64,000 nucleotides of DNA from contig JAQXDW010000032.1 in NCBI GenBank assembly GCA_029251165.1, positions 1-64,000 on the forward strand, in the 5' to 3' direction. Origin of the DNA: Myxococcota bacterium (lineage in GTDB: Bacteria; Myxococcota_A; UBA796). Positions within the stretch are counted from its first letter, which is position 1; every line of letters begins with the position of its first letter. Under the pieces are notes generated by a model, which saw only the letters and a program-made list of their open reading frames with translations, ran no database searches and was not told the DNA's origin. A program made the position numbers and the translations under genes. Positions 1 through 8,453 of the stretch are shown piece after piece.

Positions 1-108
1 CTCTCAGACGTCGACAGTCTCTCAGACATCGACAGTCTCTCAGACATCGACAGTCTCTCAGACATCGACAGTCTCTCAGACATCGACAGTCTCTCAGACA
101 TCGACAGT
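1..108 (+). repeat. Six tandem 18-bp coding repeats
   Basis: Six head-to-tail 18-base units (ctctcagacatcgacagt). The first differs by one base (g for a); the other five are identical. Each encodes Leu-Ser-Asp-Ile(Val)-Asp-Ser. The array begins at the window edge, so the true copy number is unknown. Near-identity at DNA level suggests recent slippage or recombination. Confidence 0.95.
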
Positions 109-1416
109 GCGCCGAGCGACCACAGTCCGACCGAGTTCCATAGCAGCGAGGTTCGAGACATTCGGCTCGTCGGTGGGGATCCGGGCTTGTTCTCCGATGA
201 TGATCTCGACGTTAACTTCAGCAGCGATCTCTCGGATCTGGATCCGCCTTCTGGGCCCAGCCCCGCCGAGATCATGACACGCGCAATGCGCGAGCGGCCT
301 GAAGACTTCGCGGACCTCTCAGACTTCGACGACTTCGGTGTCCCTGAGCTTGACGACAACGAGCTCGGCGATCTCGCTCCGCTGGATCTCTCGGGATTTG
401 GCTCGCCTGAGGAGGATCTCAGCGATCTCGGCGCGCTGAGCGATGCCGCCGATGGTGATTCATTCGATCTCGGTGCGCTCGAAGACGTCTCTGAGAGCGG
501 TGTAGACAGTGCTGAGGAGCCGTTCACCGCCGAGTCGTCCCCTGAGGCGGAGTCTCTCTCCGGTGCTGAAGCGGAAATCGATCTTGGCGACTTCGACGAT
601 CTCTTCTCCGCAGAGGACGACATCTTCTCGCCAGAGGATGATGGGCTGAAGCCTGAAGAGGAGCTGGACCTCGACGATCTCGACTTCGGCGGAATCGACC
701 TTGATCTTCCTGAGGATGACTCTGCAGGTACGGATGCTGAGCTGGACGAGCTGAGCTCCGAGGTGCCGGATCTGGGTGACCTTGGGCTAGACGACCTCGG
801 CTCCGATGACCTCGGCTCCGGTGATCTCGGCTCCGGTGATCTCGGCTTCGGTGATCTGTTCTCGGATGAGCCGGCCTCCGACACGTCCGGAACCAATGAG
901 CTCTTCTCTGAGGATGGCTTCGAGAGTGCTGCCACGGAAGACTTCGACAGCATGGCTTCTAAGCCGTCAGGTGGCTCCCTCGATGACCTTCCGGAAGATG
1001 GACTGGATCTGGGGAGCTTTGATGACCTGTTCGGTGCTGAAGATGCAGCGGACTCCGGCGCGACCCGGCTCGGGCCTGCCCCTGAGCCGAACCCGGCTCC
1101 GGAGACACAGAAGCGGAAGAAGCCGGCGCGCCTGAAGCTGTCCTACCGGCGTCTCGAGTCATTGGTTCGGGAGTACCGCACCAACCTCGCCGAGGGGGGC
1201 TGCTTCGTGAAGACCAACAAGCCGCTGAAGATGGGGCGTGAGTGCTGCATCATCCTCCAGGCGCCGGGACTCGATGAGCCCCTGAGCATTCCGGGTGTAG
1301 TGGCCTGGTCAAGTGCCGATGAGCCCAACACAGCCAAGGCTGGGATGCACATCGACTATACGCTCTCCGACGAGGAGCGCAGCAGTCTTCAGGCACACCT
1401 CTCAGGGCTCGTCTGA
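1..1416 (+). CDS. Acidic repeat-rich protein with C-terminal PilZ domain (5' end outside window)
   Basis: The reading frame is open from base 1, so the gene begins upstream; a TTG at 187 is in frame but is not needed as a start. The visible N-terminal part is hexapeptide repeats (LSDIDS) followed by about 300 residues of Asp/Glu/Ser/Leu-rich low-complexity sequence with DDLG/GDLG repeats. The last ~95 residues start with RLKLSYRRLE and contain NLAEGG, matching the PilZ-like family common in myxobacteria (TIGR02266 type). PilZ domains often bind cyclic di-GMP, but the Arg-rich first motif is not obvious here, so binding is uncertain. The acidic part is probably disordered and may be a binding platform. 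No partner is inferable from the neighbouring fabG. Confidence 0.75.
   Translation, partial: LSDVDSLSDIDSLSDIDSLSDIDSLSDIDSLSDIDSAPSDHSPTEFHSSEVRDIRLVGGDPGLFSDDDLDVNFSSDLSDLDPPSGPSPAEIMTRAMRERPEDFADLSDFDDFGVPELDDNELGDLAPLDLSGFGSPEEDLSDLGALSDAADGDSFDLGALEDVSESGVDSAEEPFTAESSPEAESLSGAEAEIDLGDFDDLFSAEDDIFSPEDDGLKPEEELDLDDLDFGGIDLDLPEDDSAGTDAELDELSSEVPDLGDLGLDDLGSDDLGSGDLGSGDLGFGDLFSDEPASDTSGTNELFSEDGFESAATEDFDSMASKPSGGSLDDLPEDGLDLGSFDDLFGAEDAADSGATRLGPAPEPNPAPETQKRKKPARLKLSYRRLESLVREYRTNLAEGGCFVKTNKPLKMGRECCIILQAPGLDEPLSIPGVVAWSSADEPNTAKAGMHIDYTLSDEERSSLQAHLSGLV
796..855 (+). repeat. Four tandem 15-bp coding repeats
   Basis: Four 15-base units of the form ctcggctccggtgat, encoding Leu-Gly-Ser-Gly/Asp-Asp, lie in the acidic region of the PilZ protein. 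Two units are identical and two differ by one or two bases. This is a second, independent repeat expansion in the same gene. Confidence 0.85.
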
Positions 1417-1425
1417 GGGCGTGGG

Positions 1426-2157
1426 CTAAGCGGACATCCCGCCGTCGACGACCCACTCCTGGCCGGTGACGTAGCTGGAGAGATCCGAGGCGAGGAAGCA
1501 GACCACCGCAGCGATCTCTTCGGGGCGGGCCAGTCGTCTCATCGGGATCGCCTTCTTTGCGGCATCGATCACCCGGGGATCCATGGCCGTCACCATGTCG
1601 GTCTCGACAAAGCCGGGGGCCAGGCAGTTGACCCGAATGTTTCGGCGGGCCAGCTCCTTGGCGAGCGATCGGGTCATGCCGGCGACTGCGGCCTTGCTGG
1701 CAGAGTAGTTGGTCTGCCCGGCGTTGCCTCGGACACCGGAGACGCTGGTGATGTTGATGATGCTGCCCTTGCGCTTTCGCATCATCAACATTGAGGCGCC
1801 TCGACACATTCGGAAGGTTCCGCCGAGGTTGGTCTCCAGGACTGCAGTCCAGTCCTCATCACGCATTCGTGGCATCAAGCCATCGCGAGTGATGCCGGCG
1901 TTGTTGACCACGACATCGAGGCCGCCAAGGGCCTCTGCGGCGTCGATGAGGGCCTGGCATCCCTCTGTGGTGCTGACGTCAGCCTGGACGGCCTGGCCGC
2001 CAGTGAGCTCCGCGACCTCATGGGCTGCCTCAGCACTCTGGTTGTAGTTGACGATGACCTTCGCTCCAGCCTCCGCCAGCGCGAGCGAGATGGCACGCCC
2101 GATACCACGGCTCCCGCCGGTCACGATGGCGATCTTTCCTGAGAGGTCCATGATCAA
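1426..2157 (-). CDS. fabG: 3-oxoacyl-[acyl-carrier-protein] reductase FabG
   Basis: A 243-residue short-chain dehydrogenase that would reduce 3-oxoacyl-ACP with NADPH in type II fatty-acid elongation. It shows the Rossmann motif TGGSRGIG (residues 13-20), NNAG near 85-88, and the catalytic triad Ser138, Tyr151 (YSASK) and Lys155, the same numbering as the E. coli enzyme. Length is typical. It is the third gene of a leftward run efp-epmA-fabG, six bases after epmA. No acyl carrier protein or other fab gene is adjacent, so another short-chain reductase role is possible. The start is the first of two Met codons three residues apart. Confidence 0.9.
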   Translation of the reverse strand: MIMDLSGKIAIVTGGSRGIGRAISLALAEAGAKVIVNYNQSAEAAHEVAELTGGQAVQADVSTTEGCQALIDAAEALGGLDVVVNNAGITRDGLMPRMRDEDWTAVLETNLGGTFRMCRGASMLMMRKRKGSIINITSVSGVRGNAGQTNYSASKAAVAGMTRSLAKELARRNIRVNCLAPGFVETDMVTAMDPRVIDAAKKAIPMRRLARPEEIAAVVCFLASDLSSYVTGQEWVVDGGMSA

Positions 2158-2163
2158 TACTCC

Positions 2164-2991
2164 TTAATGGGCTTCAAATCCGGCAGGAACCTGTACCTCG
2201 TCGATGCTCTTAGCACCGGTCAGGGCCATGACGAGCCGATCGATTCCCAGTGCAATTCCGCTGCAGCGCGGCATGCGTCCGACGGCCTCAAGGAAGGACT
2301 CATCGACGGGGTGGGGGGAGCGACCTGCGGCGAGGCGAGCTGCATTGGCGGCATGCTGCCGCTGCCGAAGTTCGGCGGGATCCAGCTCCTCGTGGAAGGC
2401 ATTCGCCAGCTCCAGTCCGGAGAGGTAGACCTCAAAGCGATCTGCGACATCCCCCCGAAGCCGAGCGAGTGCAGCCTGCCAGGGCGGATAGTCATAGACG
2501 ATGGTGGGCTGCGTGAGGGTCGGCTCGATGCGGTCGACCCAGGTGAAGAACCAGTCGTCCGGTGTGCCGATGTCCTCCAGCAGATCCGAGACCCGACGAC
2601 GAACAAACGGGGGCACGACCGCATCAACAGCGGCTGCTGCGGCCTGGATCAGTGACTCGACCTCGTCCATCAGCTCCGTGCTGCCGGCACCGGCGCGGTA
2701 CCACTCCAGCATGGCGAACTCGCGCGCGTGATGAACACCGCGCTCCTCGTCTCGGAAGCACGGTGTGATCTGGTAGATCCGGCAGAGGCCAGAGGCCAAG
2801 ACACGCTTCATCGCCAGCTCAGGGCTGGTGTGGAGCCAGCCCTCTGCTGCCGGTACGGCCTCAAGGTGCTCCTCGGTGGCCGCTGTGGGGACCAGGACCG
2901 GGGTAGCGACCTCGAGGTAGCCGTGAGCGTGGAACCACGCCCGGATGGCGTGCAGGATGGCCGCACGCTGTCGGAGGCGGGTAGCGTTCAT
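2164..2991 (-). CDS. epmA: EF-P--(R)-beta-lysine ligase EpmA (GenX/PoxA)
   Basis: A 275-residue class II lysyl-tRNA synthetase-like enzyme without the tRNA anticodon-binding domain. Family members attach (R)-beta-lysine to Lys34 of elongation factor P. Class II motifs are visible: YQITPCFRDEERG with REFAMLEWY (motif 2), and SGIALGIDRLVMAL near the C-terminus (motif 3). It is somewhat shorter than the ~325-residue E. coli protein, with a compact N-terminus. It lies directly downstream of efp in the same operon, and the aminomutase epmB is divergently encoded next door, which supports the assignment over a generic lysyl-tRNA synthetase fragment. Confidence 0.93.
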   Translation of the reverse strand: MNATRLRQRAAILHAIRAWFHAHGYLEVATPVLVPTAATEEHLEAVPAAEGWLHTSPELAMKRVLASGLCRIYQITPCFRDEERGVHHAREFAMLEWYRAGAGSTELMDEVESLIQAAAAAVDAVVPPFVRRRVSDLLEDIGTPDDWFFTWVDRIEPTLTQPTIVYDYPPWQAALARLRGDVADRFEVYLSGLELANAFHEELDPAELRQRQHAANAARLAAGRSPHPVDESFLEAVGRMPRCSGIALGIDRLVMALTGAKSIDEVQVPAGFEAH

Positions 2992-3006
2992 CTCAGCGGC
3001 GTGCTG

Positions 3007-3576
3007 CTACTTGACCCGGCTGCTGTATGCCTTGGTCCGGGTGTCAACCTTGATGCGCTCGCCCTGCTCGATGAACAGGGGAACCTGGACGGTGGCACCG
3101 CAGGTGAGGGTCGCGGGCTTGGTCGCACCGGTCGCGGTGTTGCCCTTCACGCCGGGCTCGCAGTAGTCGATCTCATCCTCGATGAAGTGAGGGAGCTCGA
3201 TGTTGACTGGGCGGCCATTGTAGAACAGGACGCTGACCTCAAGGTTCTCGGTGAGGAACTGAGTGGTGTCCTCGCCAATGGTGTCCCCGGTGATGGCGAC
3301 CTGCTCGTAGCTCTCCGTGTTCATGAAGTGGTAGAACTCACCGTCTTCATAGAGGAAGGCCATGTCGTGGGTCTCGATGTCCGCTACCTTGAGGGTCTCA
3401 CCGGTCCGGTAGGTCCGCTCCAGGACTGAGCCGGACAGCATGTTCTTCAGCTTCGTGCGGGTGAACGCAGTGCCCTTACCCGGCTTGACGAACTGGAAGT
3501 ACACCATCGTGTACGGGGCGCCATCGATCTCAACCTTGAGGCCGTTGCGAAAGTCTGAGGTCTGGTACACCGCCAT
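3007..3576 (-). CDS. efp: Elongation factor P
   Basis: A 189-residue translation factor that relieves ribosome stalling at polyproline stretches. The KOW-like N-terminal domain carries the modification loop PGKG with Lys34 at the conserved position, followed by two OB-type domains. The C-terminal stretch from GNTATGATKPATLTCGATV is the family signature region. It is the first gene of the leftward efp-epmA-fabG operon and is preceded by the ribosome-binding site GGAGAAG. Polyproline-containing proteins occur in this window (the FtsK linker, TonB-like and TPR proteins), but no specific client is shown. Confidence 0.97.
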   Translation of the reverse strand: MAVYQTSDFRNGLKVEIDGAPYTMVYFQFVKPGKGTAFTRTKLKNMLSGSVLERTYRTGETLKVADIETHDMAFLYEDGEFYHFMNTESYEQVAITGDTIGEDTTQFLTENLEVSVLFYNGRPVNIELPHFIEDEIDYCEPGVKGNTATGATKPATLTCGATVQVPLFIEQGERIKVDTRTKAYSSRVK

Positions 3577-3647
3577 GGTCTTCTCCAGCAGGATATCGAG
3601 AGGTTTGTTCGGCGCTTCAATGACGCCGGTTTATTGCGAGGGGAACC
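3577..3647. promoter_or_regulatory. Divergent promoter region between efp and epmB
   Basis: A 71-base spacer separates the divergent efp operon and epmB, so both must be transcribed from here. A GAGGGG ribosome-binding site (3638-3643) precedes the GTG of epmB, and GGAGAAG precedes efp. On the minus strand TTGAAG-N17-GATATC is a weak promoter candidate for efp. No operator could be identified. Confidence 0.45.
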
Positions 3648-4640
3648 GTGTATCACGACAGCAGGGAACGTGCGGAGCGCCGAGCCGGGCGAGTGGTTGG
3701 TCGGAAGGAAGCCCTGGACCGCTTCCCGTCCATCGAGCCACATGTCTGGACCGAGGCCGATGCCCAATTTCCAGTTCGGCTGCCGCGTGGGTGGATGGAG
3801 CAGGTCGAGCACCCCGACGATCCGATGGGGCTCCAGGCGCTGCCTGGACCTGGTGAGCTGGCAGATGCGCCCGGTGATCTGCTCGACCCCGTAGGTGAAG
3901 ATGGTCGCTCTCCGCTGCCGTGGATCGTACGCAAGCACGCTGACCGAGTCCTGCTGCTGGTCACTCGACGCTGCCACATGTACTGCCGCTACTGCTTCCG
4001 CCGAAACCACACCGGGCCAGACGACCCGGACGATGCTGCCTTGGCTGAGTCGCTGGCATACATTCGGACCAGCGGAGCCCGGGAGCTGATCCTCTCTGGT
4101 GGAGATCCCCTCGCGGTCACCGATGCCCGGCTCGCCCACATCCTCGATGCCGTCCAGGACTCGATTCCGATCATCCGCATCCACACCCGCGCACCGATCA
4201 CGGCGCCACAGCGCGTCACAGAAGCGCTCGTCAGCATGCTGCGACAGCGCGCGCCGGTCTGGGTCATCGTGCACTGCAATCATCCTCGCGAGCTGTCCGC
4301 GTCGGTCCTTACAGCCCTCGGCCGGCTTGTGGATGCTGGAATCCCCGTCCTCAACCAGGCGGTCTTGCTGCGAGGCGTCAATGACAACGTCGATACCCTC
4401 GCGGCACTCTGCGAGCAGCTCGTCGCGGCACGGGTGTTCCCGTACTACCTCCACCACACAGATGCCGCGGCTGGAAACAACCGCTTTCGGGTCGGTGTGG
4501 AGGAGGGACTGGCCATCTACGATGCACTCTCCAGGCGTGTGAGCGGAGTGGCTCTGCCGCAGTACGTCATCGATCCACCAGACGGCAGCGGTAAGATTCC
4601 GGTATCGGAGTGGGCGCGTCGGTCGCGTCCCGGGAGGTAG
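3648..4640 (+). CDS. epmB: EF-P beta-lysylation protein EpmB (lysine 2,3-aminomutase family)
   Basis: A 330-residue radical SAM enzyme with the cluster motif CHMYCRYC (Cys109, Cys113, Cys116). It would convert L-lysine to (R)-beta-lysine, the substrate of EpmA. LILSGGDPL and IHTRAP are typical of the lysine 2,3-aminomutase family, and the PLP Lys region lies near the C-terminus. The GTG start is supported by GAGGGG four bases upstream. The length is close to EpmB (~340) and shorter than catabolic KamA enzymes (>400), and the neighbours efp and epmA fix the role. Confidence 0.93.
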   Translation: MYHDSRERAERRAGRVVGRKEALDRFPSIEPHVWTEADAQFPVRLPRGWMEQVEHPDDPMGLQALPGPGELADAPGDLLDPVGEDGRSPLPWIVRKHADRVLLLVTRRCHMYCRYCFRRNHTGPDDPDDAALAESLAYIRTSGARELILSGGDPLAVTDARLAHILDAVQDSIPIIRIHTRAPITAPQRVTEALVSMLRQRAPVWVIVHCNHPRELSASVLTALGRLVDAGIPVLNQAVLLRGVNDNVDTLAALCEQLVAARVFPYYLHHTDAAAGNNRFRVGVEEGLAIYDALSRRVSGVALPQYVIDPPDGSGKIPVSEWARRSRPGR

Positions 4641-4648
4641 TTCGAGAC

Positions 4649-6400
4649 ATGGCCACACGCCGGGCCACCCGCCAGTATGACGACCTGATGGGTTTCCTCA
4701 ACGATTATCGCTCCACCATCAAGGATGGAAGCATCTTCCTGCCGCAAGACACCTACCGTGGTGAGCTCGCTGGAGAGGTCAAGCTCGACATTGTGCTGCC
4801 GGTGGTCGGTCGGGTTGGCCCCATCGTCGCACAGGTCATCCAGCGCTCTCCAACTGGTACTGCGCTCCGCCTGGCGGTCATCCCGCCGGAGGTCGAGGCG
4901 GGCTTTCAGAAGGTCTTCGTGTACCTCGATGAGGTCAAGGACTACCTGATCAGCACCGGTGCTGTTGTTGCACGCGCGGAAGTGGATGCGCAGCTCGCTG
5001 CACTCCGCGCGGAGGCTGCAGAAGCGGTCGCTGCAGCAGAGGCTGCCTCGGCGGCGAAGCTGGAGGCAGAGCGCGCCGCTGCCATGGCGCAGGACACCGC
5101 TCGGGCTGCTGCGGCAGCAACGACCAGTGCTTCTCAGGTTGCTGAGGTGCCCTCAGCTGGACCACGCCCGCGCGGCATCCCCATCCCGGACCTCACACCT
5201 CTTGAGCCCGTTCTGACAGGGCTGATGAGTGATCGTTCTTTCCGTGATCTCGTCCTACAGCTCGCCGTAGACAAGCTCCGTGGTCTGGTCACCGTGACCT
5301 ACCCCGACGGACGCGTCCGCTACGGCTACTGGGACCGTGGTGGGCCGGTCGCCTGGCGCACGGAGCCAACCCAGGAAGGTGAGGTGCTCGGAGTCCTCCT
5401 GTACCGCTCCAAGCAGCTCACTCGAGAGCAGCTTGCGGAGAGCCTGGAGATGATGGAAGAGCGCAACATGCGCCAGGGAGAGGCGCTCATCGAGATGGGC
5501 GTGATGAGCTTCTCCCAGCTCATCATGGTCCTGGGCAAGCAGGTCGACTTCATCCTCCAGGAGATCATGGGAGAGCGGCAAGGGAAGTGGTCGTTTTACT
5601 CCATGGACACCCTCCCTGAGAAGTTCCTGCCGCCGCCGCTGCGGGTTCCCTCGCTGCTCTACCGCGGCCTGTTCAGCCATGCGCGGAGCATGCGGGGCTC
5701 GGAGCTACAGGCTGTTCATAGCACTCGCCTGAACGCGTATGTCTCGCTCTCTGAGGATGCCAAAGAGGTCCTCGGAGAGATCAAGTTCAGTGCCAGCGAA
5801 GCGCGCTTCCTGGAGGTCCTTCAGTCGACCTCCTGGCGCCTCCGAGAGCTCTTCAGCGTCTCTCCGCTCTCCAAGGCTGTGACCGCTGCGATGCTCTGGG
5901 CACTCGAAGAGATGAGCTTTCTGGAGTACCAGAAGAGCGAGCACTCTAAACGAACGATCGCCCGAATCGCCCAGCGTGTTCGCAGCAAGAAGAAGCAGGC
6001 CTTCCGAGGCTCGCTGTTCGATGTCCTCGAGATCCACTGGATCTGCCTGCCCACTGAGATCGATAAGGCCCACAAGAAGCTTCGTGCGGAGTTTGACCTC
6101 ACCAAGGCAACGGTGAAGCTGCCGCCTGATGTTGTGTCGGCCTCCAAAGAGATCGTCAGCAAGCTCGACGAAGCCTTGGAGACCCTAAAGCCTGAGAAGT
6201 CTCGGCGGGAGTATCGCAAGAAGCTCATCGAGCCGATGATGCTCAACCAGTCGGCTGAGCTGCTCTCCAAGAAGGGAGAGATGGCGATCATGCGAAAAGA
6301 CCGCCGTGAGGCATGTGGGTGCTTTGCCAAGGCGCTGGAGCTGGTGCCTGGACACCCTGACTTTCGAGAGGGGCTGAGGCGCTCGACAGCGCTGATTTGA
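4649..6400 (+). CDS. PilZ / DUF4388-like / J-like / TPR multidomain protein
   Basis: A 583-residue cytoplasmic protein. I use the ATG at 4649 (GGGAGG at 4632-4637) rather than an in-frame start inside epmB. The order appears to be an N-terminal PilZ-like region (~1-105), an Ala/Glu-rich coiled coil (~110-165), a region resembling DUF4388/PATAN (~180-340, LVLQLAVDKLRGLVTVTYPDG then repeated LTREQLAESLEMM and QGEALIEMG motifs), a degenerate J-domain-like helix pair (DVLEIHWICLPTEIDKAHKK, no HPD), and a C-terminal TPR-like helix. Such mixtures occur in Myxococcota regulatory proteins. It is nine bases after epmB but a functional link to EF-P is not apparent. Exact function unknown. Confidence 0.7.
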   Translation: MATRRATRQYDDLMGFLNDYRSTIKDGSIFLPQDTYRGELAGEVKLDIVLPVVGRVGPIVAQVIQRSPTGTALRLAVIPPEVEAGFQKVFVYLDEVKDYLISTGAVVARAEVDAQLAALRAEAAEAVAAAEAASAAKLEAERAAAMAQDTARAAAAATTSASQVAEVPSAGPRPRGIPIPDLTPLEPVLTGLMSDRSFRDLVLQLAVDKLRGLVTVTYPDGRVRYGYWDRGGPVAWRTEPTQEGEVLGVLLYRSKQLTREQLAESLEMMEERNMRQGEALIEMGVMSFSQLIMVLGKQVDFILQEIMGERQGKWSFYSMDTLPEKFLPPPLRVPSLLYRGLFSHARSMRGSELQAVHSTRLNAYVSLSEDAKEVLGEIKFSASEARFLEVLQSTSWRLRELFSVSPLSKAVTAAMLWALEEMSFLEYQKSEHSKRTIARIAQRVRSKKKQAFRGSLFDVLEIHWICLPTEIDKAHKKLRAEFDLTKATVKLPPDVVSASKEIVSKLDEALETLKPEKSRREYRKKLIEPMMLNQSAELLSKKGEMAIMRKDRREACGCFAKALELVPGHPDFREGLRRSTALI

Positions 6401-6472
6401 GCTGAGCTGAGGTGATGCTGATGTTCTTGAGCGGAGACTTCATCTCCGCACCATGCCTCGAACGACACGTCC

Positions 6473-6510
6473 CAAAACAAAGCCCCCCGGCTGCTGGCCG
6501 GGGGGCTGTC
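6473..6510 (-). terminator. Strong intrinsic terminator of the act operon
   Basis: A perfect 11-base-pair stem (AGCCCCCCGGC, 6481-6491, with its complement 6497-6507) and a 5-base loop. Read leftward the stem is followed by TTTGTTTTG, the U-rich tail expected for transcription coming from actF. The rightward gene ending at 6400 could also use the hairpin, but no T-tract follows it in that direction. Confidence 0.88.
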
Positions 6511-6544
6511 GTCTACATGGGGGCAGGCTGAGAGGGGAGTGCCC

Positions 6545-7858
6545 TCAGTGGTGGCCGCCATGGCTCTTGGGGAGGACGTGGACGTGGTCAGGGTCGGGCT
6601 GCATGTAGCGATCCGAGATGACGGCCCCCGGAACCTTGGAGAGCACAGTGGTGACGACCAGGATGAATGCGCCAAGCAGGCCCGCTGCCATACCAATCTC
6701 AATGAATCCGAGGGGGAGGGTGTCCTCCATCCAGATGGACGGCATGTTGGTGAGGAAGCGCTCCAGCCAGATGCCGACTGCGATGACACAGGCCACCGAG
6801 ATGTAGGCACTCGGGATCTTCTTGAGTCCGCGAGACAGCAGGATGGTCCAGGGAGCAAGGAAGCAGAGCAGGAAGACTGCCTGTGCGACACGGTCCCAGG
6901 GGTGCATGGCTGTCCGGATGAGGACAAATCCGATCTCTTCGATCATGTTGCCGTACCAGATGGGCAGGTACTGAGCGAAGGTGGTGTAGCCCCAGAACAT
7001 GCAGAAGGCGAAGGTGAGCTTTCCGAGGTCATGGTAGACGTTGCTGCCAATCAGCTCTCGGACACCCAGCCACTCTCGTCCGATGAGCGAGAACAGTGCG
7101 ATGTAGACCAGGCCACTCCAGATGGAGCTCATGAACAGCCAGGCGGGGAACATGTTGGCGTACCAATGCGGCGCGAGGCTCATCGAGACGTCGACAGCGA
7201 TCATCGTGTAGATGGCAGCGTAGGCAATGCAGACAACAGGAGCCAGCTTGAGCTGGGTCATGTAGCTCTTCTCTGCTGCGGCCTTCGCTGGGCCAACGTT
7301 TCCGTTCCAGGGCCAGCCCTTGGGCGCCTTGTCTCCAAGGTGCTCCTTGGCCATCGCAATGTCACTGTTGAGGCTCGCCCGTGCCATGAGAAGCGCGAGC
7401 ACCATGAGGATGCCCTGACCAATCAGCTGGCGTGCGATGAAGAAGCCCTTGGTGAGGTAGACCGCCTTGTGGGGCGGAAGCTCACCGCGTGCTCCTTCTT
7501 CAACCCATGGGTAGACATCGACGCCGCCTGAGAAGGCGAAGATGGCAAACAGTACCCACATCACCGGCAGGAAGAAGGCAAAGGACTCCGAGAAGCGCTT
7601 TACCCGCCGCGGCCAGCGAGAGTGGGTCACCATCGCGATCGGAGTGAGCATGAAGCCACCCATCGCGATGCCATTGAAGTACATGAAGTTGGTAATGAAG
7701 GCGCCTGAGGTCCGGTGCGGATCGGTCGCGATGCCGTATCCGACAGCAGCAATACCGACTGCGATGAGCCCAAGTGCGGCCATCTTCACCTGACTGGGCA
7801 CAGTGCGTCCGGGGATGGACTCAATGGCCTTGGTGAAGTCGGGTCCGTGGTGTCCCAT
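6545..7858 (-). CDS. actF: Alternative complex III subunit ActF (NrfD-like membrane protein)
   Basis: A 437-residue integral membrane protein with about ten hydrophobic helices, of the NrfD/PsrC type found in the quinol:cytochrome c/acceptor oxidoreductase (alternative complex III). It is the second NrfD-like subunit of the operon and last in the order A-B-C-D-E-F. Recognisable features are PWVEEG after helix 3, SMSLAPHWYANMFPAW and the C-terminal His-rich tail SHGGHH. ATG is preceded by GGAGC, nine bases after the end of actE. In known complexes ActC and ActF form the membrane quinol-binding and possible proton path; which one binds quinol is not decided by this sequence. Confidence 0.92.
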   Translation of the reverse strand: MGHHGPDFTKAIESIPGRTVPSQVKMAALGLIAVGIAAVGYGIATDPHRTSGAFITNFMYFNGIAMGGFMLTPIAMVTHSRWPRRVKRFSESFAFFLPVMWVLFAIFAFSGGVDVYPWVEEGARGELPPHKAVYLTKGFFIARQLIGQGILMVLALLMARASLNSDIAMAKEHLGDKAPKGWPWNGNVGPAKAAAEKSYMTQLKLAPVVCIAYAAIYTMIAVDVSMSLAPHWYANMFPAWLFMSSIWSGLVYIALFSLIGREWLGVRELIGSNVYHDLGKLTFAFCMFWGYTTFAQYLPIWYGNMIEEIGFVLIRTAMHPWDRVAQAVFLLCFLAPWTILLSRGLKKIPSAYISVACVIAVGIWLERFLTNMPSIWMEDTLPLGFIEIGMAAGLLGAFILVVTTVLSKVPGAVISDRYMQPDPDHVHVLPKSHGGHH

Positions 7859-7867
7859 TGATAGCTC

Positions 7868-8440
7868 CTACTGGACCTTGAGGTCAGCGTTGGGCAGGGT
7901 CCGGATGTAGCTCACGATGGACCACATATCCTCGTCGTCCATCGCGTAGCTGTAGCTGGGCATGTTGATGCCGCCGTTTCGAATGGTCAGGAAGATCCAT
8001 CCGTCCTTGCGGTAGCCCGTAGCTGCGGTTGGACCTGAGAGGAGGGGAACCGCCGGGTAGCGGGCGCCCGCTTCGTTGTTGGTGACTGGCGCTCCGCCGG
8101 CTCCCTGGACGCCATGGCAGGTCTGACAGTAGACCGAGAACATACGCTCTCCGTCCGCCAGCACCTCATCGGAGGCGGCCAGGGGATTGGTGAGGACGTT
8201 TCCACCAAGTGCGTCCCGGTTCCACTCGGGGAGAACCTCAGCGGGGTCCGAGCAGGTGGGGTCGCAGCCGGCACGGTAGCGGTTGACGGAGACAGAGCCT
8301 TCCGGCGTGTCCCACATCTCCCACTCAAAGGCCCGCAGGAAGACCGCATCGACCATGTCGATGTCCCAGGGGAACGCCCAGGCGGCTGTGGAAGCGAGGA
8401 GCCCCACACAGCCGGCGACGATCAGTTTTTGCTTGCGCAT
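7868..8440 (-). CDS. actE: Alternative complex III monohaem cytochrome c subunit ActE
   Basis: A 190-residue secreted c-type cytochrome. I start it at the ATG at 8440 because MRKQKLIVAGCVGLLASTAA is a proper signal peptide (cleavage after AWA); the frame stays open further upstream but would run into actD. One haem motif CQTCH and a downstream axial Met candidate (NMPSYSYAM) are seen. Unlike some ActE proteins it lacks a lipobox Cys at the processing site. It is 13 bases after actD. In the complex ActE takes electrons from ActA or ActB and passes them to the oxidase. Confidence 0.9.
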   Translation of the reverse strand: MRKQKLIVAGCVGLLASTAAWAFPWDIDMVDAVFLRAFEWEMWDTPEGSVSVNRYRAGCDPTCSDPAEVLPEWNRDALGGNVLTNPLAASDEVLADGERMFSVYCQTCHGVQGAGGAPVTNNEAGARYPAVPLLSGPTAATGYRKDGWIFLTIRNGGINMPSYSYAMDDEDMWSIVSYIRTLPNADLKVQ

Positions 8441-8453
8441 AGCTGCCTCAGAA

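Noticed and set aside
1..108. CRISPR-like array at the left edge
   Set aside because: The 18-base units are contiguous with no spacers and are in frame with the PilZ protein, so they are coding repeats.
3447..4658. A 403-codon minus frame across the efp start and epmB
   Set aside because: It spans a divergent promoter and overlaps two certain genes; composition is that of antisense reading.
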